Shown: in pieces, positions 42,490 through 51,765 of the stretch
Numbering within the stretch: the stretch's first letter is position 1
How the letters are laid out: every line of letters starts with the position of its first letter
Assembly (NCBI RefSeq): GCF_014197135.1
Contig: NZ_JACIFA010000015.1
Coordinates: forward strand, 1-64,000
Direction of reading: 5' to 3'
Source: Sphingomonas zeae
GTDB taxonomy: Bacteria > Pseudomonadota > Alphaproteobacteria > Sphingomonadales > Sphingomonadaceae
Length of the DNA: 64,000 bases
Translations under genes and position numbers: made by a program
Notes under the pieces: model-generated
Databases searched by the model: none
What the model was told of the DNA's origin: nothing
Seen by the model: only the letters and a program-made list of their open reading frames with translations

Positions 42490-45400
42490 GCGACAAAATG
42501 CTCTCCGGCAAGGTAAGGCTGAGCAGAAAACGTCCGTCGACGGCTTTACGGTCCAACTGCGCCCCCAATTGGCGTGTCGATGTCTGGACGAGCAGCGTAC
42601 CGAAGCCCTTTGCCGCGTCCTGATCCGGCATCTGGCCGCCCGTCTCGGTCCAGTCGAGCCGCAATGTGCCGTCGGCCAGCGTCCAGCACACCGCCAGTTC
42701 GCCCGCCGGCTGGGCCAGCGCGCCATATTTGACCGAATTGGTCGCCCATTCATGCAGGATCAGCGCCAGCGGCGACAGGCAACGGCGATCGACCAGCAAC
42801 GGCGGACCATCAATGGTGATGGTCGACTGGCCACGATAGGGGGCGATGGTCGCCTCGACCAGCGCCGCCACGTCGATCGCCTGCTGCTCGCCCGACGGGG
42901 CGGCGAGCGAATGGGCACGACCCAGCGTCGCGATGCGCTCGCGCACATCGTCCGCCATTTCGATGACGTCGCGGTGCGACCGCGCCGCCGCCGAGACGAT
43001 GCCGGAGATGATCGCGAACAGGTTCTTTACCCGGTGGTTCATCTCGCGCAGCATCAACTCGCGCGTCTCCGCGATCGCATATTCGGCGGTCACGTCGATC
43101 GACACACCGACCATCCGATGCGGCGCTGCGGCGGAGACGATCCGGCCGAAGCCCTTGATCCACCGCGCCTTGCCCTCCAGGTCGAGGCGGAAGGTCATCT
43201 CGAAATCGCCGCGTCCCGCCATCGCCTCGGCCAGCGCCAATTCCACGCCCGGCCGGTCCTCCGGCACGATCCGGTCAAAGACCTGATGCGCCTGATCGGC
43301 CGAATCCTGCGAACCGAATCCGAACAGGTCGCGGCCGGTCTCATCCAGGAAAATCTCGCCGGTGCCGCCGCGATATTCCCACACGCCGATGCCGCCCGCC
43401 TTGATCGCCAGGTCCAGCCGTTCGCGCTCGGCTGCAAGCTCGTGCTCCAAGCTCAGCGCGTCGGTGATATCGGTCAGGACCAGCGTTGCGCCGTCGATTT
43501 CGTCGCCCTGGGTGCGGTAGGGCAGGATGCGCAGCGACAGGGTCCGCCTGCCATCGCGCGTCGTCACCCGCTGCTGCATCGCCGCGCCGCCGCCCGCAAC
43601 CTGCGCCGCGCCGTCAAGGTAATCGGTCGTCGCCAGCCGGGTCGAGACATCGGCGAGCAGCCGACCCCGGTCGCCGGGTTGCAGCGGGAAGATCGAACGC
43701 GCCGCCTCGGTATAGCTGCGGATGCGCAGGTTGCGGTCGAGCACCACCACCGCGAGATCGGTCGATTCAAAGAAATTGCGCAGATCGGCATTCGCGACCG
43801 TCAGCTGGTCGACCTTGGTCTTCAGCTCGTCATTGACGGTCGACAGTTCCTCGTTGGTCGATTGAAGCTCCTCGTTCATCGACATCATTTCTTCGTTGGA
43901 GCTTTTCAGCTCCTCATTCGCCGTCTCCAGCTCCTCGACGGTCGAGCGCAGCCGGTGGCGGGTCAGGCGCAGCTCGTCCTCCAGCGCCTCGATATGGTCG
44001 TCGCCCGGCTCCAGATCGGCGAGGTCGCTCGCCTCGACCGGGCTGAACGGCGCGGAGTCGCGGAACAGGAACAGCAGCGATCCGTCGGTCAGGGGATCGC
44101 AGATCACCTCAACCTTCTGCACGCCGAACTCCGTCGTCACCGCCACGTCGCGCGCCGCAATCCGCTTGCGCGCGTCGCGGGCCTGACGGAGCATCGGGCC
44201 GATCACTTCGCGCAGGCCGGGCCGAGCCAAAGTGATCGCGCTCGATCCGCCCGCGCGGGTCACGGGGAAGTTGAAATAGCGGCTGAGCTTGCCGAACGCG
44301 GCCAGGATGCCGCCATCCTGATCCACCACCATGCTCGGCGGGGAATAGCGGTCGACGATGCGGCGCATCGCCATACTCTCGTCACCGCTGGGAGCAGGCC
44401 CGTCACGCTCGCCCCGTTCGCCCCGCCGACGTGGGCTGCGGCTCGCGCCGCCGGGCAGGTCGATGGGGTAGGAGGGGGAGCCCGGCGACCGCTCGAACAG
44501 CCGGGCATGGCCGTCGATTGCGGGAAAGAGATGGTCGAACCGCCCCACGCTTTCGGACGGCCCCAGGAACAGATAGCCGCCGGGCCGCAGCGCATAATGG
44601 AGCAGCGGCAGGACGGACTGCTGCAACCGATCGTCGAAATAGATCAGCAGGTTGCGGCACGATACCAGGTCGATCCGCGAAAACGGCGGGTCCTTGACCA
44701 GACTGTGGTTGGAAAACCGGATCATGTCGCGGATCGGCGAGGCGACCGTGAAACGCTCGGCGTGCGGCATGGTATAGCGTTCGCGAAGCGGTGCCGGAAT
44801 ATCGGCCATCGCGGAGGCGGGATAGCTGCCCGCGCGCGCGATCTGAAGCATCTGCTCGTCAATGTCGGTCGCGAAAATCTGCACCGCCAGCGGCTGTCCG
44901 CTTTGGCGCGCCGCCTCGGCGAACATCATGGCGATACTGTACGCCTCCTCGCCGCTGGAGCAGCCCGGGATCCAGACGCGGATATCCTCATCCGGGTCGC
45001 GCGCGCGGATCAGCGGCTCGACCGCCTTGGTACGCAGCGTCTCGAACAGCTCGGCATCGCGGAAGAAGCGCGTGACGTTGATGAGCAGGTCGCGGAAATG
45101 CGCCTCGCACTCGTCGGAGTCGCTCTTGACCCGCGCGAGATAGGCCGAGCCCTTGTCGATGCCCAATACGTGCATCCGCCGTTCAACCCGGCGGACCAAT
45201 GTGGTCCGCTTGTATCCGGAAAAATCGTGGCCGACCGCGTTGCGCAGGACCCGGCACAGATCGTCGACATGGTCGGCGACGACTTCGGCCTCCTGTTCCT
45301 TCGGATCGCCCGAGCGGCGCGTGAAAAAGGCTTGAAGGCAATCGACGATTTCGCTGGGATGCTTGACGAAATCGACTAGCCCCGTGCCGACCGCTGACAA

Positions 45401-45931
45401 GGGCATCCCGTCATAACGTGCGGTCTCGGGTTTCTGGACGACGCTGACGCCGCCATTCTCCTTGACTGCGCGCAGGCCCGTGGTTCCGTCCGCGCCGGTG
45501 CCGGATAGGATGACGCAGGCGGCATTCGCCTGCTGATCGCTGGCGAGCGACAGGAAGAAATCGTCGATCGGGCGGCGAAGCCCGCGCGGCTGGACGAAGT
45601 CGGTCAGTTCCAGCACGCCGTCGCGAATGGCCAGGCCACGGCCGGGCGGGATGATATAGACGCGGTCCGCCTCGATCCGCTCCGCCCCCTCGCACTGACG
45701 CACTTCCAGATTGGTGTGTCGGTCGAGCAGCTGCGCGAGCATCGATTCATGATTGGGGTCAAGATGTTGGACGACGACGAACGCCATGCCCGTCGGTGCG
45801 CGCGCAGGCGTCAGCATTTCGCGAAGCGCTTCCAGACCGCCCGCCGACGCGCCGATGCCGACAACGGGCACTGGTCCGATGCCGCTGTCCTGACGGGCGG
45901 CGGGCTGTGGCGCCTCGGTCTCGGAACTCAC
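42482..45931 (-). CDS. CheB-CheR-PAS-HWE histidine kinase fusion
   Basis: 1149 residues starting at a GTG that overlaps the LOV gene stop (GTGA). Order: CheB methylesterase-like domain with Ser29 (GIGASAGG), His56 (VVQHLDPNH) and Asp in SGTGADGTTG; CheR methyltransferase domain (VWIPGCSSGEEAYSIAM, LVSCRNLLIYF); a long coiled coil (ELETANEELKSSNEEMMSMN, about 675-750); two PAS domains; and a HWE kinase with His near 966 in REMNHRVKNLF. The chemotaxis-like catalytic residues are intact although no receptor or cheA gene is nearby. Neighbours are a LOV protein upstream and a receiver downstream, which points to a light-responsive phosphorelay. Confidence 0.92.
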   Translation of the reverse strand: MSSETEAPQPAARQDSGIGPVPVVGIGASAGGLEALREMLTPARAPTGMAFVVVQHLDPNHESMLAQLLDRHTNLEVRQCEGAERIEADRVYIIPPGRGLAIRDGVLELTDFVQPRGLRRPIDDFFLSLASDQQANAACVILSGTGADGTTGLRAVKENGGVSVVQKPETARYDGMPLSAVGTGLVDFVKHPSEIVDCLQAFFTRRSGDPKEQEAEVVADHVDDLCRVLRNAVGHDFSGYKRTTLVRRVERRMHVLGIDKGSAYLARVKSDSDECEAHFRDLLINVTRFFRDAELFETLRTKAVEPLIRARDPDEDIRVWIPGCSSGEEAYSIAMMFAEAARQSGQPLAVQIFATDIDEQMLQIARAGSYPASAMADIPAPLRERYTMPHAERFTVASPIRDMIRFSNHSLVKDPPFSRIDLVSCRNLLIYFDDRLQQSVLPLLHYALRPGGYLFLGPSESVGRFDHLFPAIDGHARLFERSPGSPSYPIDLPGGASRSPRRRGERGERDGPAPSGDESMAMRRIVDRYSPPSMVVDQDGGILAAFGKLSRYFNFPVTRAGGSSAITLARPGLREVIGPMLRQARDARKRIAARDVAVTTEFGVQKVEVICDPLTDGSLLFLFRDSAPFSPVEASDLADLEPGDDHIEALEDELRLTRHRLRSTVEELETANEELKSSNEEMMSMNEELQSTNEELSTVNDELKTKVDQLTVANADLRNFFESTDLAVVVLDRNLRIRSYTEAARSIFPLQPGDRGRLLADVSTRLATTDYLDGAAQVAGGGAAMQQRVTTRDGRRTLSLRILPYRTQGDEIDGATLVLTDITDALSLEHELAAERERLDLAIKAGGIGVWEYRGGTGEIFLDETGRDLFGFGSQDSADQAHQVFDRIVPEDRPGVELALAEAMAGRGDFEMTFRLDLEGKARWIKGFGRIVSAAAPHRMVGVSIDVTAEYAIAETRELMLREMNHRVKNLFAIISGIVSAAARSHRDVIEMADDVRERIATLGRAHSLAAPSGEQQAIDVAALVEATIAPYRGQSTITIDGPPLLVDRRCLSPLALILHEWATNSVKYGALAQPAGELAVCWTLADGTLRLDWTETGGQMPDQDAAKGFGTLLVQTSTRQLGAQLDRKAVDGRFLLSLTLPESILSHD

Positions 45932-46518
45932 GGAAAGGCGGTCCGGTCGAGATCGGACAGGGTGAGCTTGGCCTGGGCGATGGTCGCGGCGGTGTTGGCG
46001 ATCGCGGTCAGCGACCCCTCCAGCACCATGCCGCTTTCCGCCAGGATCGGGGTCAGCCGACCGAGCGTATGCCCCAGCTCCGCGTCATAAGCGGAGAGTC
46101 GTTCGGGCTGAGACCGGCTGACGTCGAATTGCGAAGCGAAAATATAGGGCATTTCCCCGCCAAGCTGGCGCAGCTTGGACATGTAGAGCAGGTTGACGAA
46201 GGGGGAGCCGTCCTTGCGGAAATTGATGAGCATGGTGCGGACGTTCAGCTGGCGATCATTGGCCAGGAATTCACGGATGCGGTCGCGCGCATCGCTATTG
46301 TCCGCGTCGCGCTGGAGCATCCGGCAATTCCGCCCGATCATGTCCTCGCTGGTATAGCCGGTCAGTTCACGGAAACCGTGATTGATGAAGATCAGCGGAT
46401 TGTCGTTCCGGGCGTCCGCCAGAGCCAACGCGATGGGGGACCGATCCAGGTAGACGGCCAGATGACTAGGAACTTGAATATCGTACACGCAATCTGGCTC
46501 CATGACGCGCATTCGCAT
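45928..46518 (-). CDS. Short LOV-domain blue-light photoreceptor
   Basis: 196 residues. The PAS/LOV core begins near residue 24; the flavin-cysteine motif reads GRNCRMLQ (consensus GxNCRFLQ), Cys near residue 65, with FINHGFRELTGY before it and LINFRKDGSPFVN and FASQFDVS after it, so flavin adduct chemistry should be possible. A helical C-terminal region of about 65 residues has no enzyme or DNA-binding domain (ELGHTLGRLTPILAESG) and may dimerise or touch the kinase. Internal ATGs at residues 3 and 6 are alternative starts. Coupled to the CheB-CheR-HWE kinase gene by GTGA. Confidence 0.88.
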   Translation of the reverse strand: MRMRVMEPDCVYDIQVPSHLAVYLDRSPIALALADARNDNPLIFINHGFRELTGYTSEDMIGRNCRMLQRDADNSDARDRIREFLANDRQLNVRTMLINFRKDGSPFVNLLYMSKLRQLGGEMPYIFASQFDVSRSQPERLSAYDAELGHTLGRLTPILAESGMVLEGSLTAIANTAATIAQAKLTLSDLDRTAFP

Positions 46519-46620
46519 GGCGTCTGCCCCTCGGCAAGTGGCGAGACGCCCGGCTCGTCTCAGAAAATTGACATGGATAAACCCGCCTAGGACGCGCTCC
46601 GTTCCCGACAGGATCGCAAT

Positions 46621-48507
46621 TCAGTGCGAGGACGCAGCGGGCGGCAGTGCCGCCGGGACGGGAAGGGGGCCGAGCCACGCCCGGCGGAAGCGGGTCTGTT
46701 CCGGCGTCAGCGGCTGACCGATCTTCTCGTTGGGCACGACCTCGATCATCGGGTCGGCGGCCAGGGTCAGGATCGCGTTCCGTTCGCTGCCCCGCTGGCG
46801 ATAGACGATGGGCAGGCGATCGCCGGGCGCATGACGCGACAGCAGCGCGGTCCACTCCTCCTGGGTGGCGAGCGGACGGCCATCGACGCTGACGATGCGG
46901 TCGCCCTTGTCGAGCCCGGCTTCATAGAGCGGCGTGCCTGGCGCGGTCGGAACGGTGAGCCCCATGCCGCCGTCGAGCGGGCCGGGCGTGCCGCCGGCCC
47001 AGGCCGCGTTGGGATGTGCCTTGCGCAGTGTCAGCCCCGCCTGGGCGAGCAGCGGCGCGAAATCCGGCAAGCCGCTCGCGGTCACGCTGCGCGCGAAGAA
47101 GCGGTCGGCGAACGTCTGATCCCCGGTCAGCTGCGCCAGAGCGATACGCAGGTCGTCGGGGCGATAGCTGCGCTCCGGCTTGCCAAAGCTGCGCCAGAGC
47201 TGGCGCATATAATGGTCGAGCGTCAGCTGCGGAAAACGCTGTCGCAACTCCAGGTCCAGCGCCAGCGCGATGACCGCGCCGTAGGGGTAATAGGAGAAGA
47301 AGATGTTGGGGTTGGTCGGATCGATCGACTGCGCCGCGTCGACGAACGGCGCGCGCAGGCTCATTTCCTGCGGACCCCCATAGCGGCGCGCCGGGGAATT
47401 GAGGAGCGCGTTCAACGTGCCCGACAATTGGGCGACATAATCATCGACCGGCATTTCGCCCGCGCGGACCACCGCCAGCGGGCCGTAATATTGGGTGAAC
47501 CCCTCGGCCAGCCAGAGCGAGGGCGTGGCGTTGGCGCGGGTAAAGTCGAACGGCTCCAGCTCCGCCGGACGGATGCGCTCGACATTCCAGCTGTGGAAGA
47601 ATTCGTGGCTCAGCGTCTGGATCTGCGAAAATTTGCCCGCCGCCAGTGAACGCGCCTGGCTGATGACCGTGGAGTTGCGGTGCTCCATGCCGTCGCCGCT
47701 GATCTGCGGCATGTAATCGGCGAGGAAGGTGTAGGTGCCATGGTCATAGGCGGGCGGCTCGCCGAAAATGGCGATCTGCTGCGCCGTGACCTTCTGCGCC
47801 ATGGCGGCGAAGCGGTCGAGATCGGCGGCGCTGCCGTCATGATGGACGGTCAGGCGGATGGTGTAGGTCTTTGCTCCGCTTGCGACCGTCCAGTGCCGCT
47901 CGTCCCAGGCAGACAGTTCGACCGGGCTGTCCATGAAATATTGCAGATCGCGCGCTGTGAAGACGGTCGGGTCGTTGCTCGGCGCGAGCTGCGTGGCGAT
48001 CTTCCACCCGGCTTGCGGGTGAAAGCGGACGCGGATCGGTCGTGCGTCCTGCCCCACCGCCCACAGGAAGGTCGCGGGAATGTTCAGCCGGGCATGGGTG
48101 GGGTCGATCTGCGCATAGGTGCCATCGCCCCGGTCGCCGAACAGCGTGTAGCGCACCGTCACTATGCCGTCATGGCCGCCCACGGTCCAGCCGTATGGAT
48201 CGGTGCGCTCGACGGTCAGCGGCTTGCCCGCGCCATCGACGGCGGACACCGAATAGACGTTCTTGGCGAACTCGTGCAGCGCATAGCGGCCGGGCGAGGA
48301 GCGGGCCATCTGGAAGCGGACGGGTTTCGGATCGAGCCCGCGATAGGTGACGCTGACCTGTGCCTCGTGATGCTGGGCACGAGGGAAGGCGATGTCATAT
48401 TCGACCGGCGCTTGGCTGACCTGAGGCGCGGAGGCGGTCTGCGCCGCGACCGGCTGCATCGCCGTGGAGGCCAGCGCCAACGCCGCCGTCATCGCCAGAA
48501 ACCGCAT
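46621..48507 (-). CDS. M61 family peptidase with PDZ domain
   Basis: 628 residues with a signal peptide ending VAAQT. An N-terminal beta domain precedes the zinc site LSHEFFHSWNVERIRP (HExxH, His near 301), the M61 (glycyl aminopeptidase-like) signature; the third ligand Glu follows in WLAEGFTQYY. A PDZ domain lies near residues 520-590 (YEAGLDKGDRIVSVDGRPL). Members are periplasmic metallopeptidases that remove N-terminal glycine or alanine from peptides. It stands alone upstream of tRNA-Cys. Confidence 0.92.
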   Translation of the reverse strand: MRFLAMTAALALASTAMQPVAAQTASAPQVSQAPVEYDIAFPRAQHHEAQVSVTYRGLDPKPVRFQMARSSPGRYALHEFAKNVYSVSAVDGAGKPLTVERTDPYGWTVGGHDGIVTVRYTLFGDRGDGTYAQIDPTHARLNIPATFLWAVGQDARPIRVRFHPQAGWKIATQLAPSNDPTVFTARDLQYFMDSPVELSAWDERHWTVASGAKTYTIRLTVHHDGSAADLDRFAAMAQKVTAQQIAIFGEPPAYDHGTYTFLADYMPQISGDGMEHRNSTVISQARSLAAGKFSQIQTLSHEFFHSWNVERIRPAELEPFDFTRANATPSLWLAEGFTQYYGPLAVVRAGEMPVDDYVAQLSGTLNALLNSPARRYGGPQEMSLRAPFVDAAQSIDPTNPNIFFSYYPYGAVIALALDLELRQRFPQLTLDHYMRQLWRSFGKPERSYRPDDLRIALAQLTGDQTFADRFFARSVTASGLPDFAPLLAQAGLTLRKAHPNAAWAGGTPGPLDGGMGLTVPTAPGTPLYEAGLDKGDRIVSVDGRPLATQEEWTALLSRHAPGDRLPIVYRQRGSERNAILTLAADPMIEVVPNEKIGQPLTPEQTRFRRAWLGPLPVPAALPPAASSH

Positions 48508-48667
48508 TCCATTCCCCTTCGCGCGTGTGAAGACCGCGACTTAGGCATGGAGGCGGCCCAGGGTCCACCGCTTTTCCGGGCGAGCGTTGATTTGCCAAGC
48601 GACAGCCGAATCAATGCGCTGCCCGCCCCGCAGGGCCGGTCCAGTCGTCCGAAATGTCAGGAAAATC

Positions 48668-48741
48668 TGGAGGCGCGACCGGGAATCGAACCCGGGTGCA
48701 AGGATTTGCAGTCCTCTGCGTCACCACTCCGCCATCGCGCC
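48668..48741 (-). tRNA. tRNA-Cys (GCA anticodon)
   Basis: On the minus strand GGCGCGA pairs with TCGCGCC, discriminator T, encoded CCA at 48670-48668. The D arm is GGCGGAGTGGTGACGC, the anticodon stem is CAGAGGACTGCAAATCCTTG with GCA (48709-48707), and the T arm is CCGGGTTCGATTCCCGG. All tRNA-Cys features are present. Confidence 0.96.
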
Positions 48742-48896
48742 TCGATGCGTGGGAGGCGGGCGTTTCTTCGGTTTTCGTTGCGCTGTCAACAGGGGAGTGC
48801 GCAGTCGATTTGAAAAGTACGCACTGTTCATGTTTTCTTCTCTCTATACGGCAGGCGGGGTTGCTTCGTCCGACCTGCATGTATCACGATGCGAGG

Positions 48897-49394
48897 ATGA
48901 GTGATTTAGGCGATGATCGTAGAGAGCGCGAGGAGGGGTTCCAGCGTAGATGGTGGGGGTACGGCACAGGGCTACTTGTGGCGTATGCACTATCGGCGCC
49001 GCTTATCCGCTATGCCGATCCTGAGGCCTTGCAGATTGTAGGCTTCCTCATCGCCGGGGTAATCTTTTGCGGTCATGCGGCCATGACAGATCGGCCAAGC
49101 AATTTCACTCGGGTCATGCTCATCGCCACCATTCTTGCCGCTGCATCAGTCGCATGGATTGCATCAAGTATGCTCAATCACGCTTCGTGGGCCAGCAGAG
49201 CGAACGACGCTCGTTGCATGGCTATTCAGAACGATATGCTTTCAGCCCATCCACGAAGGACGGATAGCCCAGACCTATATCAAGCGCTGGGCTGCCGTCC
49301 CCAGGGCTATGGTGGCGTGTCCGCGCCGCCGACCGACCGCGAGCGAAAGGCGGGTCATTCACTCCCATGGGGAGGTTATCCGTCGTCACGCTGA
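48897..49394 (+). CDS. Small hypothetical membrane protein
   Basis: 165 residues from the ATG in GAGGATGAGTG; an ATG six codons earlier (48879) is an alternative. Three hydrophobic helices (WGYGTGLLVAYALSAPLI, LQIVGFLIAGVIFCG, MLIATILAAASVAWIAS) are followed by a polar tail with PPTDRERK. No family is recognised. Codon use and base composition are visibly less GC-rich than in neighbours, which suggests foreign origin. It lies between tRNA-Cys and the core gene pcm. It may be real, but support is moderate because there is no homologue in mind. Confidence 0.5.
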   Translation: MSDLGDDRREREEGFQRRWWGYGTGLLVAYALSAPLIRYADPEALQIVGFLIAGVIFCGHAAMTDRPSNFTRVMLIATILAAASVAWIASSMLNHASWASRANDARCMAIQNDMLSAHPRRTDSPDLYQALGCRPQGYGGVSAPPTDRERKAGHSLPWGGYPSSR

Positions 49395-49540
49395 TAGGCT
49401 CGCTGCCCGATTAACAGTCGAATGCTCGCCACACATCAACACGCAACCACGCTTGGCGGAAATCGCCCCACGCGATAGAAGCGGCGGGAACCAATTTAGT
49501 GTATTGCACAACTAAAACGGCTGTGCGACAGGGATGGGCC

Positions 49541-50209
49541 ATGATGACGACCAGCAACGATTCCTCGAATTTCGCCGCAATGCGCCATGCAATGGTGGCC
49601 AGCCAGCTGCGCACCACGGCGGTCAGCGACCAGCGCGTGGTGGCCGCGATGGCGCGCGTCCCGCGTGAGGCTTTCGTGCCCGAGGCGCTGCGGCCGGTCG
49701 CGTATCGCGACGGCACGCTGGACCTGGGCCAGGGGCGTGCGGTCAACCTGCCGATGGCGACGGGCCGTCTGCTGACCGAAGCGTATCTGGAGGCGGGCGA
49801 CCGTGTCCTGCTGATCGGCGCAGCCACCGGCTACACCGCCGCACTGCTCGCTGGGATCGTGACCCAGGTGATCGCGGTCGAGGAAAATGCCGATCTGGTC
49901 GCCGCCGCGCGCACCGCGCTGGCGGGGGAGACCAAGGTCGAGGTCGTGCAGGGCGCGCTGAACGCAGGGCACGCCGCCGCGGCTCCCTATGACGTGCTGG
50001 TGATCGACGGCGCGGTCGAGGAACTGCCGACCGCACTGGTCGAGCAGGTCAAGATCGGCGGCCGGATCGTTACCGGCCTGGTCGAGAACGGCGTCACCCG
50101 TCTGGCCAGCGGTCGCCGGACCGAGGGCGGCCACGGCGTCCGCGCCTTTGCCGATGCCGAATGCACCATCCTGCCGGGCTTTGCCCGTCCTCGCGCCTTC
50201 CAATTCTGA
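49541..50209 (+). CDS. pcm: Protein-L-isoaspartate O-methyltransferase
   Basis: 222 residues from MMTTSNDSS. Family features: MRHAMVASQLRTTAVSD near the start, VPREAFVPEALRPVAYRD, the SAM-binding motif VLLIGAATGYTAALLA, and DVLVIDGAVEELP. The enzyme methylates isoaspartate in damaged proteins; this short alphaproteobacterial form is usually found directly before tolC. It ends 6 bp before tolC and is cytoplasmic. The start at 49541 follows AGGGATGGGCC; upstream in-frame ATG at 49499 is less likely. Confidence 0.9.
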   Translation: MMTTSNDSSNFAAMRHAMVASQLRTTAVSDQRVVAAMARVPREAFVPEALRPVAYRDGTLDLGQGRAVNLPMATGRLLTEAYLEAGDRVLLIGAATGYTAALLAGIVTQVIAVEENADLVAAARTALAGETKVEVVQGALNAGHAAAAPYDVLVIDGAVEELPTALVEQVKIGGRIVTGLVENGVTRLASGRRTEGGHGVRAFADAECTILPGFARPRAFQF

Positions 50210-50215
50210 GGGACT

Positions 50216-51736
50216 ATGCGCCTGCACCTGACTTCCTCCCTGACCTCCGGCGTTCTGATCGGCTCGGCCTTGCTGCTGGCGGGTTCGGCCTCGGCGGAGA
50301 CGTTGCGCGAGGCGATGGTGCGGGCGTATCAGAGCAACCCGACGATCACCGGGCAGCGCGCCGCCCAGCGCGCAACTGACGAGAATGTGCCCATTGCGCG
50401 GTCGAGCGGCCTGCCGTCGCTCCAGTCGACCGGTCAGATCATCGACAATATCGTCGTCGCCAACAACAACTTCCTGAACCCGGAACGGGTCGGTACGGGC
50501 TCGCTGCAATTGTCGGTTCCGCTGTATCAGGGCGGCGCGGTCAAGAACGCTGTGCGCGCCGCCGAAACGCGGGTCGATGCAGGGCGGGCGCAGCTTCGCG
50601 GGGTGGAGGCCAATCTCTTCACCAATGTCGTCGCTGCATACATGAACGTCATTCGTGACGAGGCGATCGTTAATCTCAACACCCGCAACGTCAACGTGCT
50701 GGAAACGAACCTGCGCGCCTCGCGCGATCGGTTCCAGGTGGGCGACCTGACCCGTACCGACGTGGCCCAGTCCGAGGCGCGGCTCGCGCAGGCGCGCGCG
50801 CAGCTCCAATCGGCGCAGGCGAACCTGATCTCCAGCCGCGAAAACTACGTCAATATCGTCGGCGTTGCCCCGGTGGGCCTGGAGCAGCCGCCCGCGCTGC
50901 CCGCTCTGCCAGGCTCGCCCAATGCAGCGGTCGCGGTTGCGCTCGACCAGAACCCGCAGCTGATCGCGGCGCGCCGCGCGGCGGATGCGACCCGCTACGA
51001 CATCAATGTCGCGCGCGCCAACCGGCTACCCCGGGTGGCGGCGGTGTCGAGCGGCAATTATTTCAACTATCTGGGTTCGCTGAACGTCCCCAACGTTCCG
51101 GCTTCCGGGGTCAACGCAACGGTAGGCGTGCAACTTTCGATGCCGCTGTTCCAGGGCGGCCGCCCGGCGGCGCAGGTCCGTCAGGCTGAGGCGCTGCGCG
51201 GGCAGGCGCTCGAGAACACCACCGCGACCGAGCGCCAGATCGTCGCGCAGGTCCGTTCCGCCTATGCCGTGTGGCAATCCTCCCAAGAGGTGATCGCTTC
51301 GGCCGAATCGGCGGTACGCGCCAATTCGCTGTCGCTGGAGGGCGTGCGGGCCGAGAACAGCGTCGGGACCCGCACGGTGCTCGACATCCTGAACGCCGAG
51401 CAGGAATTGTTGAACAGCCAGGTGACGCTGGTGACGGCGCGACGCGACGCCTATGTCGCGGGCTTCGCGCTGATCGCCGCGATGGGCAATGCCGAGGCGC
51501 GCGACCTGGGGCTGGACGGCGGCTCGCTCTACGATCCGGTCGCCAACTACAAGCGCGTCCGCAACAAGATCAACGATTGGGACGGCGATGGCGAGCCTGT
51601 GCCGGTTGCGACCACCACTGCCGGAACCCCGGCGCAGACGGCGGCGATCACCCGTCCGCTTGACGCCGATGTCAACGCCCCTGTTGACAGGAGCCCCGCA
51701 TTGACGACAGGTACATCGGCTCCGAGCCGACAATAA
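50216..51736 (+). CDS. tolC: TolC outer membrane efflux channel
   Basis: 506 residues, signal peptide ending GSASA. Full TolC repeats: ETLREAMVRAYQSNPTITGQRA, FQVGDLTRTDVAQSEARLAQAR and the second copy GVRAENSVGTRTVLDILNAEQELL. A 75-residue polar tail rich in Thr and Ala follows, more than in the paralogue at 40663. This is the housekeeping TolC in the conserved pcm-tolC-popZ-valS order. It serves type I secretion and RND pumps. Confidence 0.93.
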   Translation: MRLHLTSSLTSGVLIGSALLLAGSASAETLREAMVRAYQSNPTITGQRAAQRATDENVPIARSSGLPSLQSTGQIIDNIVVANNNFLNPERVGTGSLQLSVPLYQGGAVKNAVRAAETRVDAGRAQLRGVEANLFTNVVAAYMNVIRDEAIVNLNTRNVNVLETNLRASRDRFQVGDLTRTDVAQSEARLAQARAQLQSAQANLISSRENYVNIVGVAPVGLEQPPALPALPGSPNAAVAVALDQNPQLIAARRAADATRYDINVARANRLPRVAAVSSGNYFNYLGSLNVPNVPASGVNATVGVQLSMPLFQGGRPAAQVRQAEALRGQALENTTATERQIVAQVRSAYAVWQSSQEVIASAESAVRANSLSLEGVRAENSVGTRTVLDILNAEQELLNSQVTLVTARRDAYVAGFALIAAMGNAEARDLGLDGGSLYDPVANYKRVRNKINDWDGDGEPVPVATTTAGTPAQTAAITRPLDADVNAPVDRSPALTTGTSAPSRQ

Positions 51737-51765
51737 GGTCGGCAAAGGGCCTTGGGGGGGCTTCA

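Noticed and set aside
42425..45379. A 984-codon open frame on the plus strand
   Set aside because: It lies exactly antisense to the CheB-CheR-HWE kinase, has low-complexity Arg/Gly/Asp-rich translation and no domain. Such long antisense frames are typical of GC-rich coding DNA.
48668..48741. tRNA-Cys as an integration site of a genomic island
   Set aside because: No integrase, no direct repeat of the tRNA 3' end was seen, and the low-GC stretch lies on the 5' side of the tRNA.
48654..48896. Upstream extension of the small membrane protein through the tRNA-Cys
   Set aside because: The frame would run across the tRNA gene; the start at 48897 (or 48879) avoids this.
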